From contig JAGQRV010000009.1 of NCBI GenBank assembly GCA_020425125.1, positions 64,248-128,247 on the forward strand: a DNA stretch of 64,000 nt. Direction: 5' to 3'. The position numbers and the translations under genes are program-made. Positions 28,259-38,655 of the stretch are shown one piece after another. This stretch comes from Paracoccaceae bacterium. GTDB lineage: Bacteria; Pseudomonadota; Alphaproteobacteria; Rhodobacterales; Rhodobacteraceae. How positions within the stretch are numbered: the stretch's first letter is position 1; every line of letters starts with the position of its first letter. The notes under the pieces are model-generated. The model was not told the DNA's origin and ran no database searches. It saw only the letters and a list, made by a program, of their open reading frames with translations.

Positions 28259-28912
28259 TCAGAATTCCACTTCCAGTTCGATGATCTCGTCGGGCTCCTG
28301 CGCGGCCGCCTCGATCCACTCCTGCATCGGCGCCCAGTTGAAGATTGTCTCCGAATAGGCCTCGTACTCCGGTTCGAGTTCGACGGCGTACGTGCGGAAC
28401 CGGGTGCAGACCGGAGCGTACATGGCATCGGCCATGCTGGGTTCGCCGAAAAGAAACGGCCCGCCATAGGTGCCGAGACAATCGGCCCAGATCTCCTTGA
28501 TCCGCTGGATGTCGGGCCGCGCGCCCGAGAATACCTTGAAATGCTTGTGCCGCGCCCGGAGGTTCATCGGCAGGGCAGAACGCAGGTTGTGGAAACCAGA
28601 ATGCATCTCGCCCGAAACGGCCCGGCAATGCGCCCGCGCCTTGCGGTCTGCGGGCAGCAGACCCGCTTCCGGGACCACCTCGCTGAGATATTCGGCGATA
28701 GCCAAGGTGTCCCAGACCTCCACGCCGTCATGGCTCAGCCGCGGCACCCGCACCGAGGGCGAGAGCAGCAGAAGTTCCTGCCGGCTCTCGGGATCGTCGA
28801 TGTCCACCGGCTTCTCCTCGAAGTCGAGTCCCGCCATCTTGCAGAGCAACCAGCCGCGCAATGACCATGACGAATAATTTTTCGATGAAATTGTCAGCGT
28901 TGCCTTGGTCAT
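28259..28912 (-). CDS. Glutathione S-transferase
   Basis: A 217-residue protein with an N-terminal thioredoxin-like domain (LTISSKNYSSWSLRGWLLCKMAGLDFEEKPVDID, then RVPRLSHDGVEVWDTLAIAEYL, containing the cis-proline and the glutathione-binding Glu/Asp-Thr region) and an all-helical C-terminal domain. The SSxNYSSWSLR opening is characteristic of a proteobacterial GST subgroup of uncertain substrate, with Ser as the likely active residue. I chose ATG 28912 over the in-frame TTG at 28933. It is divergent from phaZ and convergent to emrB. Confidence 0.88.
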   Translation of the reverse strand: MTKATLTISSKNYSSWSLRGWLLCKMAGLDFEEKPVDIDDPESRQELLLLSPSVRVPRLSHDGVEVWDTLAIAEYLSEVVPEAGLLPADRKARAHCRAVSGEMHSGFHNLRSALPMNLRARHKHFKVFSGARPDIQRIKEIWADCLGTYGGPFLFGEPSMADAMYAPVCTRFRTYAVELEPEYEAYSETIFNWAPMQEWIEAAAQEPDEIIELEVEF

Positions 28913-28966
28913 TCTTGCGCTCACCCGTTCCAAACATTGCTATCCATACAATTCTGTCGCACTGCA

Positions 28967-28977
28967 GCATTGGATGC
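28967..28977. promoter_or_regulatory. Short dyad in the GST-phaZ divergent gap
   Basis: GCAT (28967-28970) and ATGC (28974-28977) form a small perfect dyad next to CTGCAG, in the 110-nt gap between divergent GST and phaZ. PHA regulators of the PhaR type bind GC-containing TGC-rich repeats, so this is a possible site; the evidence is weak. Confidence 0.25.
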
Positions 28978-29022
28978 ACGCGGATTCAGTGCCGCAGCGG
29001 GTGGCGACAGCCGGGGATGATC

Positions 29023-30234
29023 ATGCTCTACGCGTTTTATCAATATCAGGACGACTTGCTTGCCCCGTTGCGCTGGATCGCGGACCGCACCCGGCCCTCG
29101 GCGCTGCCGTTTCCGCGGCTGCCGGCGCAGGCGGTGCAGACCTGGGACGCGCTTCTTGAGATGGTCACCCGGTTCCGGCTTACCCACGAGCGGCCCGATT
29201 TCAGTATTACCTCGGTTCGGGTCGGCAACCGCGACGTGCCGGTGACCGAAGAGACCGCCCTGGAACTGCCGTTCGGCCGGATGATCCATTTCGCCAAGGA
29301 CATCGACACCGAGCAACCCAAGATTCTTGTGGTCGCGCCCTTGTCCGGGCATTTCGCAACCTTGCTGCGGGGCACGGTCGAGGTGCTTCTGCGCGACCAC
29401 GACGTCTATATCACCGACTGGAACAATGCGCGCGATGTGCCCGCCGATGCCGGCGAGTTCGGCGTGGAAGATTATGTCGAGTACCTGATCCGCTTCATCG
29501 AGACGATGGGCCCGGCGGGCAATGTCCTGGCGGTCTGCCAGCCTTGCGTGCAGACGCTGATCGCCGTTGCCGTCATGTCGCAGGAAAATAACCCCGCGAC
29601 ACCGCGCACGATGACGCTGATGGCCGGCCCGGTCGATACTCGCGAAAGCCCGACCGAGGTGAACAACCTGGCCAACGACAAGCCGCTCAACTGGTTCAAG
29701 GAGAACGTGATCGCGACGGTGCCCGGCAGGTACCAGGGGCAGGGGCGGCGGGTCTATCCGGGCTTCGTCCAGCTCTTTGCGTTCATGGCGATGAACATGC
29801 AGCGCCATCAGGAGGCACATCGCAAGCTGTTCCGCCATTTGGCCGACGGCAAGGACGAAGAGGCGCAGAAGATCAAGGAATTCTACGACGAATACTTCGC
29901 GGTGCTCGATCTCACCGAGGAATTCTATCTGGAGACGATCGAGCGAATCTTCCAGAAGGCCGAATTGGCCGAAGGCACCTTTACCTATCGGGGCCGGCTG
30001 GTCGATACCGGCGCGATCCGCAAGACGGCGCTTCTGACCGTCGAGGGCGGGCGCGACGACATCTGTTCGCTCGGGCAGACCGCGGCCGCGCACGACCTGT
30101 GCCGTTCGCTCCGCCCCCACCTGAAGCGCCATCACCTGCAGGCCAATGTGGGCCATTACGGTGTCTTCAACGGCAAGCGCTGGGAACGCGAGATCTATCC
30201 GGTTGTACGCAACATGATCCTCGCGATGGAGTGA
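29023..30234 (+). CDS. phaZ: Intracellular polyhydroxyalkanoate depolymerase PhaZ
   Basis: A 403-residue alpha/beta-hydrolase that mobilises stored PHB granules in the cytoplasm. No signal peptide is present, in line with the intracellular class. The opening MLYAFYQYQDDLLAPLRW and the segments TDWNNARDVP, LAVCQPCVQTLIAVA (with the nucleophile Cys of this class in place of the Ser lipase box), LMAGPVDTR and ANVGHYGVFNGKRW (catalytic His) match PhaZa1-type enzymes. GGGGA just before ATG 29023 sets the start. It is not next to phaC, phaP or phaR here. Confidence 0.93.
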   Translation: MLYAFYQYQDDLLAPLRWIADRTRPSALPFPRLPAQAVQTWDALLEMVTRFRLTHERPDFSITSVRVGNRDVPVTEETALELPFGRMIHFAKDIDTEQPKILVVAPLSGHFATLLRGTVEVLLRDHDVYITDWNNARDVPADAGEFGVEDYVEYLIRFIETMGPAGNVLAVCQPCVQTLIAVAVMSQENNPATPRTMTLMAGPVDTRESPTEVNNLANDKPLNWFKENVIATVPGRYQGQGRRVYPGFVQLFAFMAMNMQRHQEAHRKLFRHLADGKDEEAQKIKEFYDEYFAVLDLTEEFYLETIERIFQKAELAEGTFTYRGRLVDTGAIRKTALLTVEGGRDDICSLGQTAAAHDLCRSLRPHLKRHHLQANVGHYGVFNGKRWEREIYPVVRNMILAME

Positions 30235-30415
30235 CGCCGGCCCGCCGGCATCTGCCGACCGGAAATCCTCTCAAGTCACGCGACGGCATCTGCGCTTTCG
30301 CCTTCCCGGAAGGCGATTGATGCTTGCCGCCCCGTCGAGAGCGCGACACTCTGGCCAAAACAAGAGCCGACGGCCGCCGACGTCCCGCGGCCCGGCCACA
30401 TCCAGGGAGACCGCC

Positions 30416-32005
30416 ATGAAATCCACCAGTGCCCTCTTCTGCCTGGCCGCTGCCACCTTGCTGAGCGGCCCGGCACTGGCCAACACGCTGATCTATTGCA
30501 CGGAGGGCTCGCCGGAAGGATTCGATCCGGCCCCGTATACGTCGGGGACGACCTTCGACGCGTCGTCGAAGAACGTCTACAACCGTCTGGCCGAGTTCGA
30601 TCGCGGCACCACCGACGTCGTTCCAGGTCTTGCCGAAAGCTGGGATATCTCCGACGACGGCAAGACGGTGACCTTCCACCTGCGTCCGGGCGTCAAGTTC
30701 CAGACTACCGACTTCTTTACCCCGACCCGCGACTTCAACGCCGATGACGTGATCTTCAGCTTCGAACGTCAGCGCGACCCGGATCATCCCTACTACAACG
30801 TTTCGGGCGGAAGCTGGGAGTACTTCAACGGCATGTCGATGCCCGAACTGATCGAGTCGATCGAGAAGGTGGACGACATGACGGTGGTGTTCCACCTGAC
30901 CCGTCCCGAAGCGCCTTTCATTGCGGACATGGCGATGGATTTTGCCTCCATCATGTCGGCGGAATATGCCGATCAACTCATGCAGGCGGGTACGCCGGAA
31001 CTGTTGAACCAGCAGCCTGTCGGCACCGGCCCGTTCGAATTCGTCGCCTATCAGAAGGATGCGGTCATCCGCTATCGGGCGCATGACGAGTATTTTCACG
31101 GCAAGGCGCCGATCGACAATCTCGTCTTCGCGATCACGCCCGACGCGTCCGTGCGTTACCAGAAGCTCAAGGCGGGCGAGTGCCACGTGATGCCCTATCC
31201 GAACCCCGCGGATCTCGACGCGATGGAGTCCGATCCGGCCGTCAACCTGATGCATCAGGAAGGGCTCAATGTCGGCTATCTGGGCTATAACACCCGGATG
31301 CCCCCCTTCGACAATCCGAAGGTGCGCAAGGCGCTGAACATGGCGATCAACAAGGACGCCATCATCGACGTCGTGTTCCAGGGGGCAGGGACCAAGGCGA
31401 AGAACCCGATCCCGCCGACCATGTGGTCCTACAACGACGCGGTGGTGGACGATCCCTACGATCCAGAGGCCGCGAAAAAAATGCTGGACGACGAGGGCGT
31501 CACGGACCTCTCGATGAAGATCTGGGCGATGCCGGTGCAGCGGCCCTACAACCCGAACGCGCGCCGCATGGCCGAGATGATGCAGGCCGATTTCGCAAAG
31601 GTCGGCGTCAAGGCCGAGATCGTCTCGTATGAATGGGGCGAGTATCTGGAACGCTCGAAGGCTCTGGACCGTGATGGTGCGATCCTGATGGGCTGGACCG
31701 GAGATAACGGCGACCCGGACAACTTCCTGGCCGTGCTCTTGGGCTGCGACGCCGTCGGCGGCGCGAACCGGGCGCAATGGTGCTATCAGCCGTTCGACGA
31801 GCTGATCCAGAAGGCGAAGGTCGTGTCCGACAAGGCCGAGCGGACCAAGCTCTATGAAGAGGCGCAGGTTGTCTTCAAGGAACAGGCGCCCTGGGCGACC
31901 ATCGCCCATTCGGTCGTGTTCGAGCCGATCAGCCCCAAGGTGCAGGACTACAAGATCGACCCTCTGGGCGGGCACATCTTCTATGGCGTGAGCCTCTCCG
32001 AATAA
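30416..32005 (+). CDS. dppA: Dipeptide/oligopeptide ABC transporter, binding protein (DppA type)
   Basis: A 529-residue family 5 periplasmic binding protein with signal peptide MKSTSALFCLAAATLLSGPALA, then NTLIYCTEGSPEGFDPAPYTSGTTFDASS, which is nearly the classical DppA opening. The cysteine pair (Cys near mature residue 6 and the GCDAVGGANRAQWCYQ pair) and the WTGDNGDPDNFL motif are also DppA-like. Start is ATG 30416, 13 nt after AGGGAGA. It heads the dppABCDF operon and is followed by a stem-loop (32015-32045). Dipeptides are the likely substrate; haem or delta-aminolaevulinate, known extra substrates of DppA, are possible. Confidence 0.92.
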   Translation: MKSTSALFCLAAATLLSGPALANTLIYCTEGSPEGFDPAPYTSGTTFDASSKNVYNRLAEFDRGTTDVVPGLAESWDISDDGKTVTFHLRPGVKFQTTDFFTPTRDFNADDVIFSFERQRDPDHPYYNVSGGSWEYFNGMSMPELIESIEKVDDMTVVFHLTRPEAPFIADMAMDFASIMSAEYADQLMQAGTPELLNQQPVGTGPFEFVAYQKDAVIRYRAHDEYFHGKAPIDNLVFAITPDASVRYQKLKAGECHVMPYPNPADLDAMESDPAVNLMHQEGLNVGYLGYNTRMPPFDNPKVRKALNMAINKDAIIDVVFQGAGTKAKNPIPPTMWSYNDAVVDDPYDPEAAKKMLDDEGVTDLSMKIWAMPVQRPYNPNARRMAEMMQADFAKVGVKAEIVSYEWGEYLERSKALDRDGAILMGWTGDNGDPDNFLAVLLGCDAVGGANRAQWCYQPFDELIQKAKVVSDKAERTKLYEEAQVVFKEQAPWATIAHSVVFEPISPKVQDYKIDPLGGHIFYGVSLSE

Positions 32006-32014
32006 GGCATGATC

Positions 32015-32045
32015 GGGGATGCGGCGCGAAAGCCGCCGCGTCCCC
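32015..32045 (+). repeat. Stem-loop between dppA and dppB
   Basis: GGGGATGCGGCG (32015-32026) pairs with CGCCGCGTCCCC (32034-32045), 11 Watson-Crick pairs plus one G-U, with a loop that contains a GCGAAAGC tetraloop alternative. It starts 10 nt after the dppA stop and has no U-run. Confidence 0.6.
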
Positions 32046-32070
32046 TTCCGCTCGATAAGGCAGGATCGCC

Positions 32071-33078
32071 ATGCTGTCCTTCCTCGTTCGCAGGCTTCTG
32101 ACCTTCGTGCCCACCTTCTTCGGGGTCACGGTCATCGCCTTTGCGTTCATCCGGCTGCTGCCCGGCGATCCGATTGCCCTGCTTGCGGGCGAACGCGGCG
32201 TCTCGCCCGAGCGCCATGCCGAGCTTGCCAGGCAGTTCGGATTCGACCAGCCGCTCTGGCGCCAGTATCTCGACTATCTCTGGGGCATCCTGCACGGCGA
32301 TCTCGGGATTTCCTTCGTGACCAAGAAGCCGGTCCTGACCGAGTTCTTTACGCTCTTTCCCGCCACGCTGGAGCTGTCGCTGTGCGCCATCCTGCTGGCT
32401 GTCCTCGTCGGAATACCGGCCGGTGTCATTGCCGCCGTCAACCGCGGCAAGTTCTTCGACCAGGCGCTGATGACCACGGCTCTCGTCGGCTATTCCATGC
32501 CGATCTTCTGGTGGGCGCTGCTTCTGATCATCGTGTTCTCGTCGGGCCTGCACTGGACGCCGGTATCGGGACGGATTTCGCTGATGTATTTCTTCCCGAC
32601 ACCGACCGGGTTCATGCTGATCGACAGTCTGCTTTCGGGAGAAAAGGGGGCCTTCGCCTCGGCGGTCAGTCATCTGATCCTGCCGACCGTTGTGCTTGCC
32701 ACCATTCCGCTGGCCGTCATTGCGCGGCAGACCCGGTCGGCGATGCTGGAGGTCCTGAGCGAGGATTACGTCCGCACCGCGCGCGCCAAGGGCCTTTCGC
32801 CCTTCCGGGTGAACGGGATCCATGCGCTTCGAAACGCCCTCATTCCGGTCGTGACCGTGATCGGCCTGTCGGTCGGCACCCTGCTTGCCGGGGCGATCCT
32901 GACCGAGACGATCTTCTCCTGGCCCGGGATCGGCAAGTGGATGGTCGATTCGATCTTCCGCCGCGACTATCAGGCGGTGCAGGGCGGGCTGCTGCTGATC
33001 GCGGCGATCGTCATGATCGTCAACCTCACCGTCGATGTGCTGTACGGGCTCATCAACCCGCGGATCCGGAAAGGGTAG
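32071..33078 (+). CDS. dppB: Dipeptide ABC transporter permease DppB
   Basis: A 335-residue inner-membrane permease with six helices. The opening MLSFLVRRLLTFVPTFFGVTVIAFAFIRLLPGDP is characteristic of DppB/OppB. The cytoplasmic coupling loop is seen at YVRTARAKGLSPFRVNGIHALRNALIPVVTVIG. It pairs with DppC to form the channel. It lies 65 nt after dppA and 3 nt before dppC. Confidence 0.93.
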   Translation: MLSFLVRRLLTFVPTFFGVTVIAFAFIRLLPGDPIALLAGERGVSPERHAELARQFGFDQPLWRQYLDYLWGILHGDLGISFVTKKPVLTEFFTLFPATLELSLCAILLAVLVGIPAGVIAAVNRGKFFDQALMTTALVGYSMPIFWWALLLIIVFSSGLHWTPVSGRISLMYFFPTPTGFMLIDSLLSGEKGAFASAVSHLILPTVVLATIPLAVIARQTRSAMLEVLSEDYVRTARAKGLSPFRVNGIHALRNALIPVVTVIGLSVGTLLAGAILTETIFSWPGIGKWMVDSIFRRDYQAVQGGLLLIAAIVMIVNLTVDVLYGLINPRIRKG

Positions 33079-33081
33079 GGG

Positions 33082-33987
33082 ATGACCGATCAGATCGCCG
33101 AAGTCCCGGTCACCGCCACCGCCCCGCCGGGGCCGTTGAAGGAATTCTGGTCCTCGTTCCGCGAGAACCGCGGCGCGGTCTTCGGCCTGGCGATCTTCTT
33201 GATCTTCCTGTTCGTCGCCATCTTTGCACCGCTGATCGCGCCCTACGCACCCGACCAGCAGTTTCGCGAGCACCTTCTGCAGCCGCCGGCCTGGCAGGCG
33301 GGCGGCAGTTGGGAATTCCCGCTGGGCACCGACCCCCTGGGCCGCGACATGCTTTCGCGGCTGCTCAACGGCGCGCGCTATTCGTTCTTCATCGGCGTCG
33401 TGGTCGTTGGCATCGGTGCCTTCTTCGGCATCCTGATCGGCGTGATCGCCGGCTTTGCGCCGAAATGGGCCGACACGCTGATCATGCGGATCATGGACAT
33501 CGTGCTGGCCTTCCCCAGCCTGCTCCTGGCTCTGGTGCTGGTGGCGATCCTCGGGCCGTCCCTGATCAACGCGATGATCGCCATCGCAATTGTGCTCCAG
33601 CCGCATTTCGTGCGCCTGACCCGCGCCGCGGTGCTGACCGAGAAGAACCGCGACTACGTCACCGCCGCCCGCGTTGCAGGAGGCGGGCCGATCAGGATCA
33701 TGTTCCGCACCGTGCTGCCGAACTGCCTGTCGCCGATCATCGTGCAGGCGGCGCTGAGTTTTTCGACCGCCGTCCTTGATGCGGCGGCGCTCGGCTTTCT
33801 CGGCATGGGGGCGCAGCCGCCGACGCCGGAATGGGGGACGATGCTGGCCGAGGCGCGGGAATTCATCCTGCGTGCGTGGTGGGTGGTGACACTGCCGGGT
33901 CTCTGCATCCTGATCACGGTCCTGGCGATCAATCTGATGGGCGACGGGCTGCGCGACGCCCTCGATCCCAAGCTGAAGCGGGGCTGA
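33082..33987 (+). CDS. dppC: Dipeptide ABC transporter permease DppC
   Basis: A 301-residue permease with an N-terminal cytoplasmic tail and six helices. Typical DppC motifs are [23 protein letters not shown], the coupling loop [23 protein letters not shown], and [25 protein letters not shown]. It forms a heterodimer with DppB. Spacing of 3 nt from dppB and 2 nt to dppD indicates one transcript. Confidence 0.93.
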   Translation: MTDQIAEVPVTATAPPGPLKEFWSSFRENRGAVFGLAIFLIFLFVAIFAPLIAPYAPDQQFREHLLQPPAWQAGGSWEFPLGTDPLGRDMLSRLLNGARYSFFIGVVVVGIGAFFGILIGVIAGFAPKWADTLIMRIMDIVLAFPSLLLALVLVAILGPSLINAMIAIAIVLQPHFVRLTRAAVLTEKNRDYVTAARVAGGGPIRIMFRTVLPNCLSPIIVQAALSFSTAVLDAAALGFLGMGAQPPTPEWGTMLAEAREFILRAWWVVTLPGLCILITVLAINLMGDGLRDALDPKLKRG

Positions 33988-33989
33988 TC

Positions 33990-34979
33990 ATGGCGCTTCT
34001 GGAGATCCGCAACCTGTCGGTCGACTTCGCCACGGCGGGCGGGGTGCTCCATGCGGTGGACGGCGTGGATGTGACGCTGGACGCCGGCGACCTGATGGCC
34101 ATCGTGGGCGAATCGGGCTCCGGAAAGTCGGTCTCCATGCTGGCAATGATGGGACTTCTGCCCTGGACCGCGACGGTACGGGCCGATGCACTGCATTTCG
34201 ACGGCAAGGACCTTCTGACGCTCTCCGCCCGCGCACGCCGCTCGATCATCGGCAAGGACATCTCGATGATCTTCCAGGAGCCGATGTCGAGCCTCAACCC
34301 GTGCTTCACCATCGGCTTCCAGATCAAGGAAAGCCTGCGCTTCCACACGTCTCTCGACCGCCGGGCGCGGCATGCGCGCGCTGTCGAACTTCTCGAAAAG
34401 GTTGGCATCCCGGCGCCCGAGCAGAGGTTGAAGGCGTTTCCACACCAGCTTTCGGGCGGGATGAGCCAGCGGGCGATGATCGCCATGGCCCTTGCCTGCA
34501 CGCCGAAGCTCTTGATCGCCGACGAGCCGACGACGGCGCTTGACGTCACCATCCAGGCGCAGATCCTCGAGCTTCTCACCGAATTGCAGCGCACCACCGG
34601 AATGGCGCTGATCCTGATCACTCACGACATGGGCGTGGTCGCCGAGACGGTGAAGCGGGTCAGTGTCCAGTATGCGGGACAGAAGGTCGAAGAGCAGCCG
34701 GTCGAGGGGCTCTTCGCCGATCCACACCATCCCTATACCGCAGCCCTGCTTGCCGCCCTTCCCGAACGGGCGACCGACCGCCACCTGCCAACTATCCGCG
34801 GCGTGGTCCCCGGCCAGTACGACCGACCCCAGGGGTGCCTGTTCTCGCCGCGCTGCAAGTATGCCGATGCCCGCTGTCGGGCCGTCCGGCCCGTGCCTGC
34901 GGACGCGGAGATGGGAGGCGCGCTCTGCCACTATCCGCTGCTCGGCGGGGTGCCGCAGCACCGGGAGGCGTCGGCATGA
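33990..34979 (+). CDS. dppD: Dipeptide ABC transporter ATPase DppD
   Basis: A 329-residue ATPase with Walker A GESGSGKS at residues 40-47, signature LSGGMSQR, Walker [13 protein letters not shown] and the switch His in [12 protein letters not shown]. The C-terminal oligopeptide extension contains four cysteines ([14 protein letters not shown] ... CHYP), the known [4Fe-4S] motif of DppD/OppD proteins. It works with DppF. Its stop overlaps the start of dppF (ATGA). Confidence 0.93.
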   Translation: MALLEIRNLSVDFATAGGVLHAVDGVDVTLDAGDLMAIVGESGSGKSVSMLAMMGLLPWTATVRADALHFDGKDLLTLSARARRSIIGKDISMIFQEPMSSLNPCFTIGFQIKESLRFHTSLDRRARHARAVELLEKVGIPAPEQRLKAFPHQLSGGMSQRAMIAMALACTPKLLIADEPTTALDVTIQAQILELLTELQRTTGMALILITHDMGVVAETVKRVSVQYAGQKVEEQPVEGLFADPHHPYTAALLAALPERATDRHLPTIRGVVPGQYDRPQGCLFSPRCKYADARCRAVRPVPADAEMGGALCHYPLLGGVPQHREASA

Positions 34980-35959
34980 GCGACCCGGTGCTGATCGCCC
35001 GCGAACTTACCCGGCACTACCAGATCAAGGGCGGGGCGTTTTCCAAGGATGCGACCGTCCGCGCAGTGAACGGAGCGAGCTTCGAGTTGCATCCGGGCCG
35101 CACGCTTGCCGTCGTCGGCGAATCGGGATGCGGCAAGTCCACGCTGGCCCGCATGGTCACGATGATCGAACCACCCACATCGGGCGAGCTGATCATCGGC
35201 GACCGGCCCATCGGCGACACCGGTGCAGCCGGCGACCGGGCGTTGCGGGCCATGGTGCAGATCGTCTTCCAGGACCCCTATGGATCGCTCAACCCGCGTC
35301 AGACGATCGGCCAGACGCTTATGGAGCCTCTGAAGCTGAACCGGCCGGATATCGGCGCTGCGGAACGCGAGAACCGTGCCCGCGAGATGCTGGGCTTCGT
35401 GGGCCTTCGCCCTGAGCATTTCGAGCGCTATCCGCACATGTTTTCGGGCGGACAGCGGCAGCGGGTGGCGGTGGCGCGCGCGCTGATGCTCGACCCGAAG
35501 ATCCTCGTTCTCGACGAGCCCGTCTCGGCGCTGGACCTGTCGATTCAGAGCCAGATCCTCAATCTTCTCGTGGATCTGCAGGATCGTCTGGGGCTCGCCT
35601 ACCTCTTCATCAGCCACGACCTGTCCGTGGTGCGCCACGTCGCCGACGAGGTGATGGTGATGTATCTCGGCCGCTCGGTGGAGCATGGCAGCAAGGACGA
35701 TCTCTTCGACCATCCCATGCATCCCTATACCCGCGCACTCCTGTCCGCGACGCCATCGGCGGATCCGCTCCGCCACCGCCAGCGCATCCGTCTGGCCGGA
35801 GAAGTTCCGTCGCCGCTCAACGTGCCGCCAGGCTGTCCCTTCAATCCGCGCTGCTGGCGTGCGACTGACGCCTGCAAGGCTGCCTTTCCGCCGGTCGTCG
35901 GTAATTCCGGCCACCGCGCAGCCTGCCTGCATCCGCTGGCCGTGGGCGAGAAGGTCTGA
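34976..35959 (+). CDS. dppF: Dipeptide ABC transporter ATPase DppF
   Basis: A 327-residue ATPase with Walker [10 protein letters not shown] at residues 48-56, signature [15 protein letters not shown], Walker [14 protein letters not shown] and the C-terminal Fe-S-type cysteine motif ([14 protein letters not shown] ... ACLHP). It is the last gene of the dpp operon, overlapping dppD by 4 nt. The start at 34976 gives the normal family length; longer readings of the frame do not fit. Confidence 0.93.
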   Translation: MSDPVLIARELTRHYQIKGGAFSKDATVRAVNGASFELHPGRTLAVVGESGCGKSTLARMVTMIEPPTSGELIIGDRPIGDTGAAGDRALRAMVQIVFQDPYGSLNPRQTIGQTLMEPLKLNRPDIGAAERENRAREMLGFVGLRPEHFERYPHMFSGGQRQRVAVARALMLDPKILVLDEPVSALDLSIQSQILNLLVDLQDRLGLAYLFISHDLSVVRHVADEVMVMYLGRSVEHGSKDDLFDHPMHPYTRALLSATPSADPLRHRQRIRLAGEVPSPLNVPPGCPFNPRCWRATDACKAAFPPVVGNSGHRAACLHPLAVGEKV

Positions 35960-36061
35960 CGGATATTTCGCATTTGGTCGACGCCGTCGGGCGGTAGGGC
36001 GACGTTCTGCGCCGGCTCGGGTTGCAGCGCGGCTTGCGCACGGCTGAACGGGTGTCGGCAT

Positions 36062-36080
36062 GGTTCGCCGTCGCCGAACC
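36062..36080. terminator. Small hairpin between convergent dppF and modC
   Basis: GGTTCG (36062-36067) and CGAACC (36075-36080) form a 6-bp stem in the 160-nt gap between the convergent dpp and mod operons. It is a modest terminator candidate. Nothing else recognisable lies in this gap. Confidence 0.3.
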
Positions 36081-36120
36081 CTTGGAGCTTCGTGTCGTGG
36101 CCAGATCGGTTCGGTCGATC

Positions 36121-37233
36121 CTAGCCGCTGCCTGCGCCGGTCACCACCGCGACGCCCTTGATCTGGGCGAAGACCGTCTGTCCGGTCGACAGGCCCAGCG
36201 TTTCCCAGGACCGCCGTGTCACCCGGACGAGAAGCCGTGCGCCCCGGCCGTTCTCGCCGAGCGCGACGACAGCCATGACCTGATAGGGGTCCTGCGCCGC
36301 GAACCCGACGATACGAGCGGACAAGACGTTGAGGATGGTAGTTTCGGCGGTGGGCTGCCGCGCCAGGCTCACGTCCGAAGCGGTGACACGGATCCGAAGC
36401 GGCGTACCGATCTCTCCGAATCGGCCGGGCACCATCAGGTCGGCGCCGTTCAGGCGCAGAACGGTCAGTCCGTAGGCCTCGTCGTGTCCCGCAACCGCCG
36501 CGCGCAGCGTCACCCCGGCCTCGGGCAGACGCGCGATGGGCAGGGCCGGATCGGATTGCAGCGCGTCGAGCGGACCGGCCGCATCGACCCGCCCGGCCCG
36601 CATCAGCACAAGATGGTCGGCGAGACGCTCGACTTCGGCAAGGTCGTGGCTGACATAGACGACCGGAATCGCAAGCTGGTCCCGAAGCCGTTCCAGATAG
36701 GGCAGGATCTCGTCGCGGCTGGCACGGTCAAGTGCCGATAGCGGTTCGTCCATGAGCAGGAGCCGCGGCTGCGCAAGCAGGGCGCGCCCGATCGCCACGC
36801 GCTGACGTTCGCCGCCCGACAGGTTGGCTGGCGTTCGGTCGAGCAAGCGGTCGAGCCCCAGAAGCCCGGCCACCTCGTCAAATTGCAGCTTCTCCTCGCG
36901 GCCCGAAGCGAGTGCGCGGGTCCGGCCGTAGTCGAGATTGCCGCGAACCGTGAGGTGGGCGAAGAGGCTCGCCTCCTGGAAGACGTAGCCGATCGGCCGG
37001 GTGTGCGCGGGCCGGAAGTGGGCCGCGTCCTGCCAGGTCTCTCCGGCAAAGGCGAGGTGCCCGTCCCGGATCCGGTGAAGCCCGGCGATGCAGCGCAGCA
37101 CCGTGGTCTTGCCGCAGCCGGACGGTCCGAACAAGGCGGTCACGCCGATTGCCGGTGCGGAAAAAACGACGTCGAGGCGGAAATCGCCGACCGGTCCGGC
37201 GAACCGGGCCGAGATCCCGTTCTCTGGCGTCAT
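36121..37233 (-). CDS. modC: Molybdate ABC transporter ATPase ModC
   Basis: A 370-residue ATPase with Walker [10 protein letters not shown] at residues 36-44, signature [15 protein letters not shown] and Walker [12 protein letters not shown]. The C-terminal 80 residues form the molybdate-binding (Mop) regulatory domain ([36 protein letters not shown]) typical of ModC, which lets cytoplasmic molybdate inhibit transport. Start ATG 37233 overlaps the modB stop by ATGA. It is the last gene of modEABC. Confidence 0.92.
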   Translation of the reverse strand: MTPENGISARFAGPVGDFRLDVVFSAPAIGVTALFGPSGCGKTTVLRCIAGLHRIRDGHLAFAGETWQDAAHFRPAHTRPIGYVFQEASLFAHLTVRGNLDYGRTRALASGREEKLQFDEVAGLLGLDRLLDRTPANLSGGERQRVAIGRALLAQPRLLLMDEPLSALDRASRDEILPYLERLRDQLAIPVVYVSHDLAEVERLADHLVLMRAGRVDAAGPLDALQSDPALPIARLPEAGVTLRAAVAGHDEAYGLTVLRLNGADLMVPGRFGEIGTPLRIRVTASDVSLARQPTAETTILNVLSARIVGFAAQDPYQVMAVVALGENGRGARLLVRVTRRSWETLGLSTGQTVFAQIKGVAVVTGAGSG

Positions 37234-37898
37234 GGACGCTGTTCCCGTGACCGCCGCTCGATGAGCGAGACGGCAAGGATGACCGCAAACGCGAAGACGA
37301 CCATGCCGCCCGCGAGCAGATGGGCCTGCCGCCATTGCAGGGTCTCGACCATCTCGAGAACGGCAATGGACAGGACCTGTGTCTTGCCCGGAATATTGCC
37401 GCCAATCATCAGCACGACGCCGAACTCGCCGACCGTATGCGCGAAGCCGAGGACTGCTGCGGTCAGAAGACCTGGCCGCGCCAACGGAATCGCAACGGTC
37501 AGGAAGCGGTCTAGGGGCGAGGCGCCGAGCGTCGCGGCCACGTCAAGCGGGCGGTCGCCAATCGCTTCGAAGGCATTCCGGATCGGCTGGACAACGAAGG
37601 GCAGGGAAAAGACCACCGATCCGATGACGAGACCGGCAAACGTGAAGGCCAGCGACCGCGCGCCCCATGCTGCCGCAAGCACGCCGCCGGGCCCGTTCGG
37701 TCCAAGCGCGATCAGCAGGTAGAACCCGAGAACCGTCGGCGGCAGCACGAGAGGCAGAGCCACGAGCGCCGCCACCGCCTCCTTCCACCACACCCTGGAC
37801 CGTGCCAGCCACCAGGCCAGCGGCGTTCCCAGCACCAGCAGGACAGCGGTCGAAACCGCGGCAAGCTTGAGCGTGAGGAGAACCGGCGTCCAGATCAT
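37230..37898 (-). CDS. modB: Molybdate ABC transporter permease ModB
   Basis: A 222-residue permease with five to six helices, a homodimer in the complex. The opening [31 protein letters not shown] and the loop [35 protein letters not shown] (ATPase contact) are typical for ModB. It lies 10 nt after modA and overlaps modC. Unlike the other ABC operons of this window, no stem-loop separates it from the binding-protein gene. Confidence 0.93.
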   Translation of the reverse strand: MIWTPVLLTLKLAAVSTAVLLVLGTPLAWWLARSRVWWKEAVAALVALPLVLPPTVLGFYLLIALGPNGPGGVLAAAWGARSLAFTFAGLVIGSVVFSLPFVVQPIRNAFEAIGDRPLDVAATLGASPLDRFLTVAIPLARPGLLTAAVLGFAHTVGEFGVVLMIGGNIPGKTQVLSIAVLEMVETLQWRQAHLLAGGMVVFAFAVILAVSLIERRSREQRP

Positions 37899-37908
37899 CG
37901 GTCCCGCG

Positions 37909-38646
37909 TCAGGGCTCGACCGCGTAGCCGTAGCTTTCGACGATCTCTCGGGCTTTCGGCGTCTTCAGGAATTCAAGGAACGCAACCGCGGCCGGGTTAT
38001 CCGCCCCATGTGTCAAGAGAACTGCGTCCTGACGGATCGGATCGTAGAGCGACGGATCGACGATCCAGGCCGATCCGCCCCTCTCGCCCAGTTGTGCCCC
38101 GGCGACGAAGCCGATCTCGGCATTGCCGGTCGCCACGAACTGGAAGGTCTGGGTGATCGAACTGCCTTCGACGATCTTCGGGGCAAGCAAGTCATAGACT
38201 TTGAGGTTCTGCATGGCCTGAACCGCCGCGGCACCGTAAGGCGCGGCGTCCGGGTTGGCGATGGCGATCCGCGTCAGCTTCGGATCCAAAAGCGTTTCTT
38301 TCCCGGTGACCTGTCCTGTCTCGGCGCTCCACAGCACGAGCTGGCCGATTGCGTAGGTGAATTCGGTGTCCGGGACGCCGAATCCTTCGGTCGCGGCCAT
38401 CGCCGGGCGCTTCCTGTCGGCCGCAAGGAAGACGTCGAAGGGCGCCGCCTGGCTGATCTGGGTATAGAGTTGCCCGGTGGAGCCGAAGCTCAGAACCGCG
38501 TCATGGCCGGTCTCGGCCTTGAACGCTTCCGCAACGGCTTTGGCCGCATCGGTGAAATTGGCAGCTACGGCAATCTGCGTGGTCTCGGCCCCGGCAGAGC
38601 TGACGGCGAACGCGGCGATAATGACAGCAAGACAGCGGTGCATCAT
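37909..38646 (-). CDS. modA: Molybdate-binding periplasmic protein ModA
   Basis: A 245-residue periplasmic receptor for molybdate/tungstate. The signal peptide ends at about residue 20 (VSSAGAE). Characteristic motifs are [46 protein letters not shown] (oxyanion-binding Ser residues) and [14 protein letters not shown]. The ANFTDAAK opening and GSTGQLY loop place it in the ModA branch common in proteobacteria. It is 9 nt after modE and 10 nt before modB. Confidence 0.92.
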   Translation of the reverse strand: MMHRCLAVIIAAFAVSSAGAETTQIAVAANFTDAAKAVAEAFKAETGHDAVLSFGSTGQLYTQISQAAPFDVFLAADRKRPAMAATEGFGVPDTEFTYAIGQLVLWSAETGQVTGKETLLDPKLTRIAIANPDAAPYGAAAVQAMQNLKVYDLLAPKIVEGSSITQTFQFVATGNAEIGFVAGAQLGERGGSAWIVDPSLYDPIRQDAVLLTHGADNPAAVAFLEFLKTPKAREIVESYGYAVEP

Positions 38647-38655
38647 GATCCCGGC

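Noticed and set aside
30167-31975. Long minus-strand open frame opposite dppA (602 codons)
   Set aside because: It overlaps a clear binding-protein gene and has the arginine/histidine-rich composition of an antisense shadow.
32019-33779. Plus-strand frame of 586 codons across dppB and dppC
   Set aside because: It is out of frame with two recognisable permeases and shows no membrane segments or motifs.
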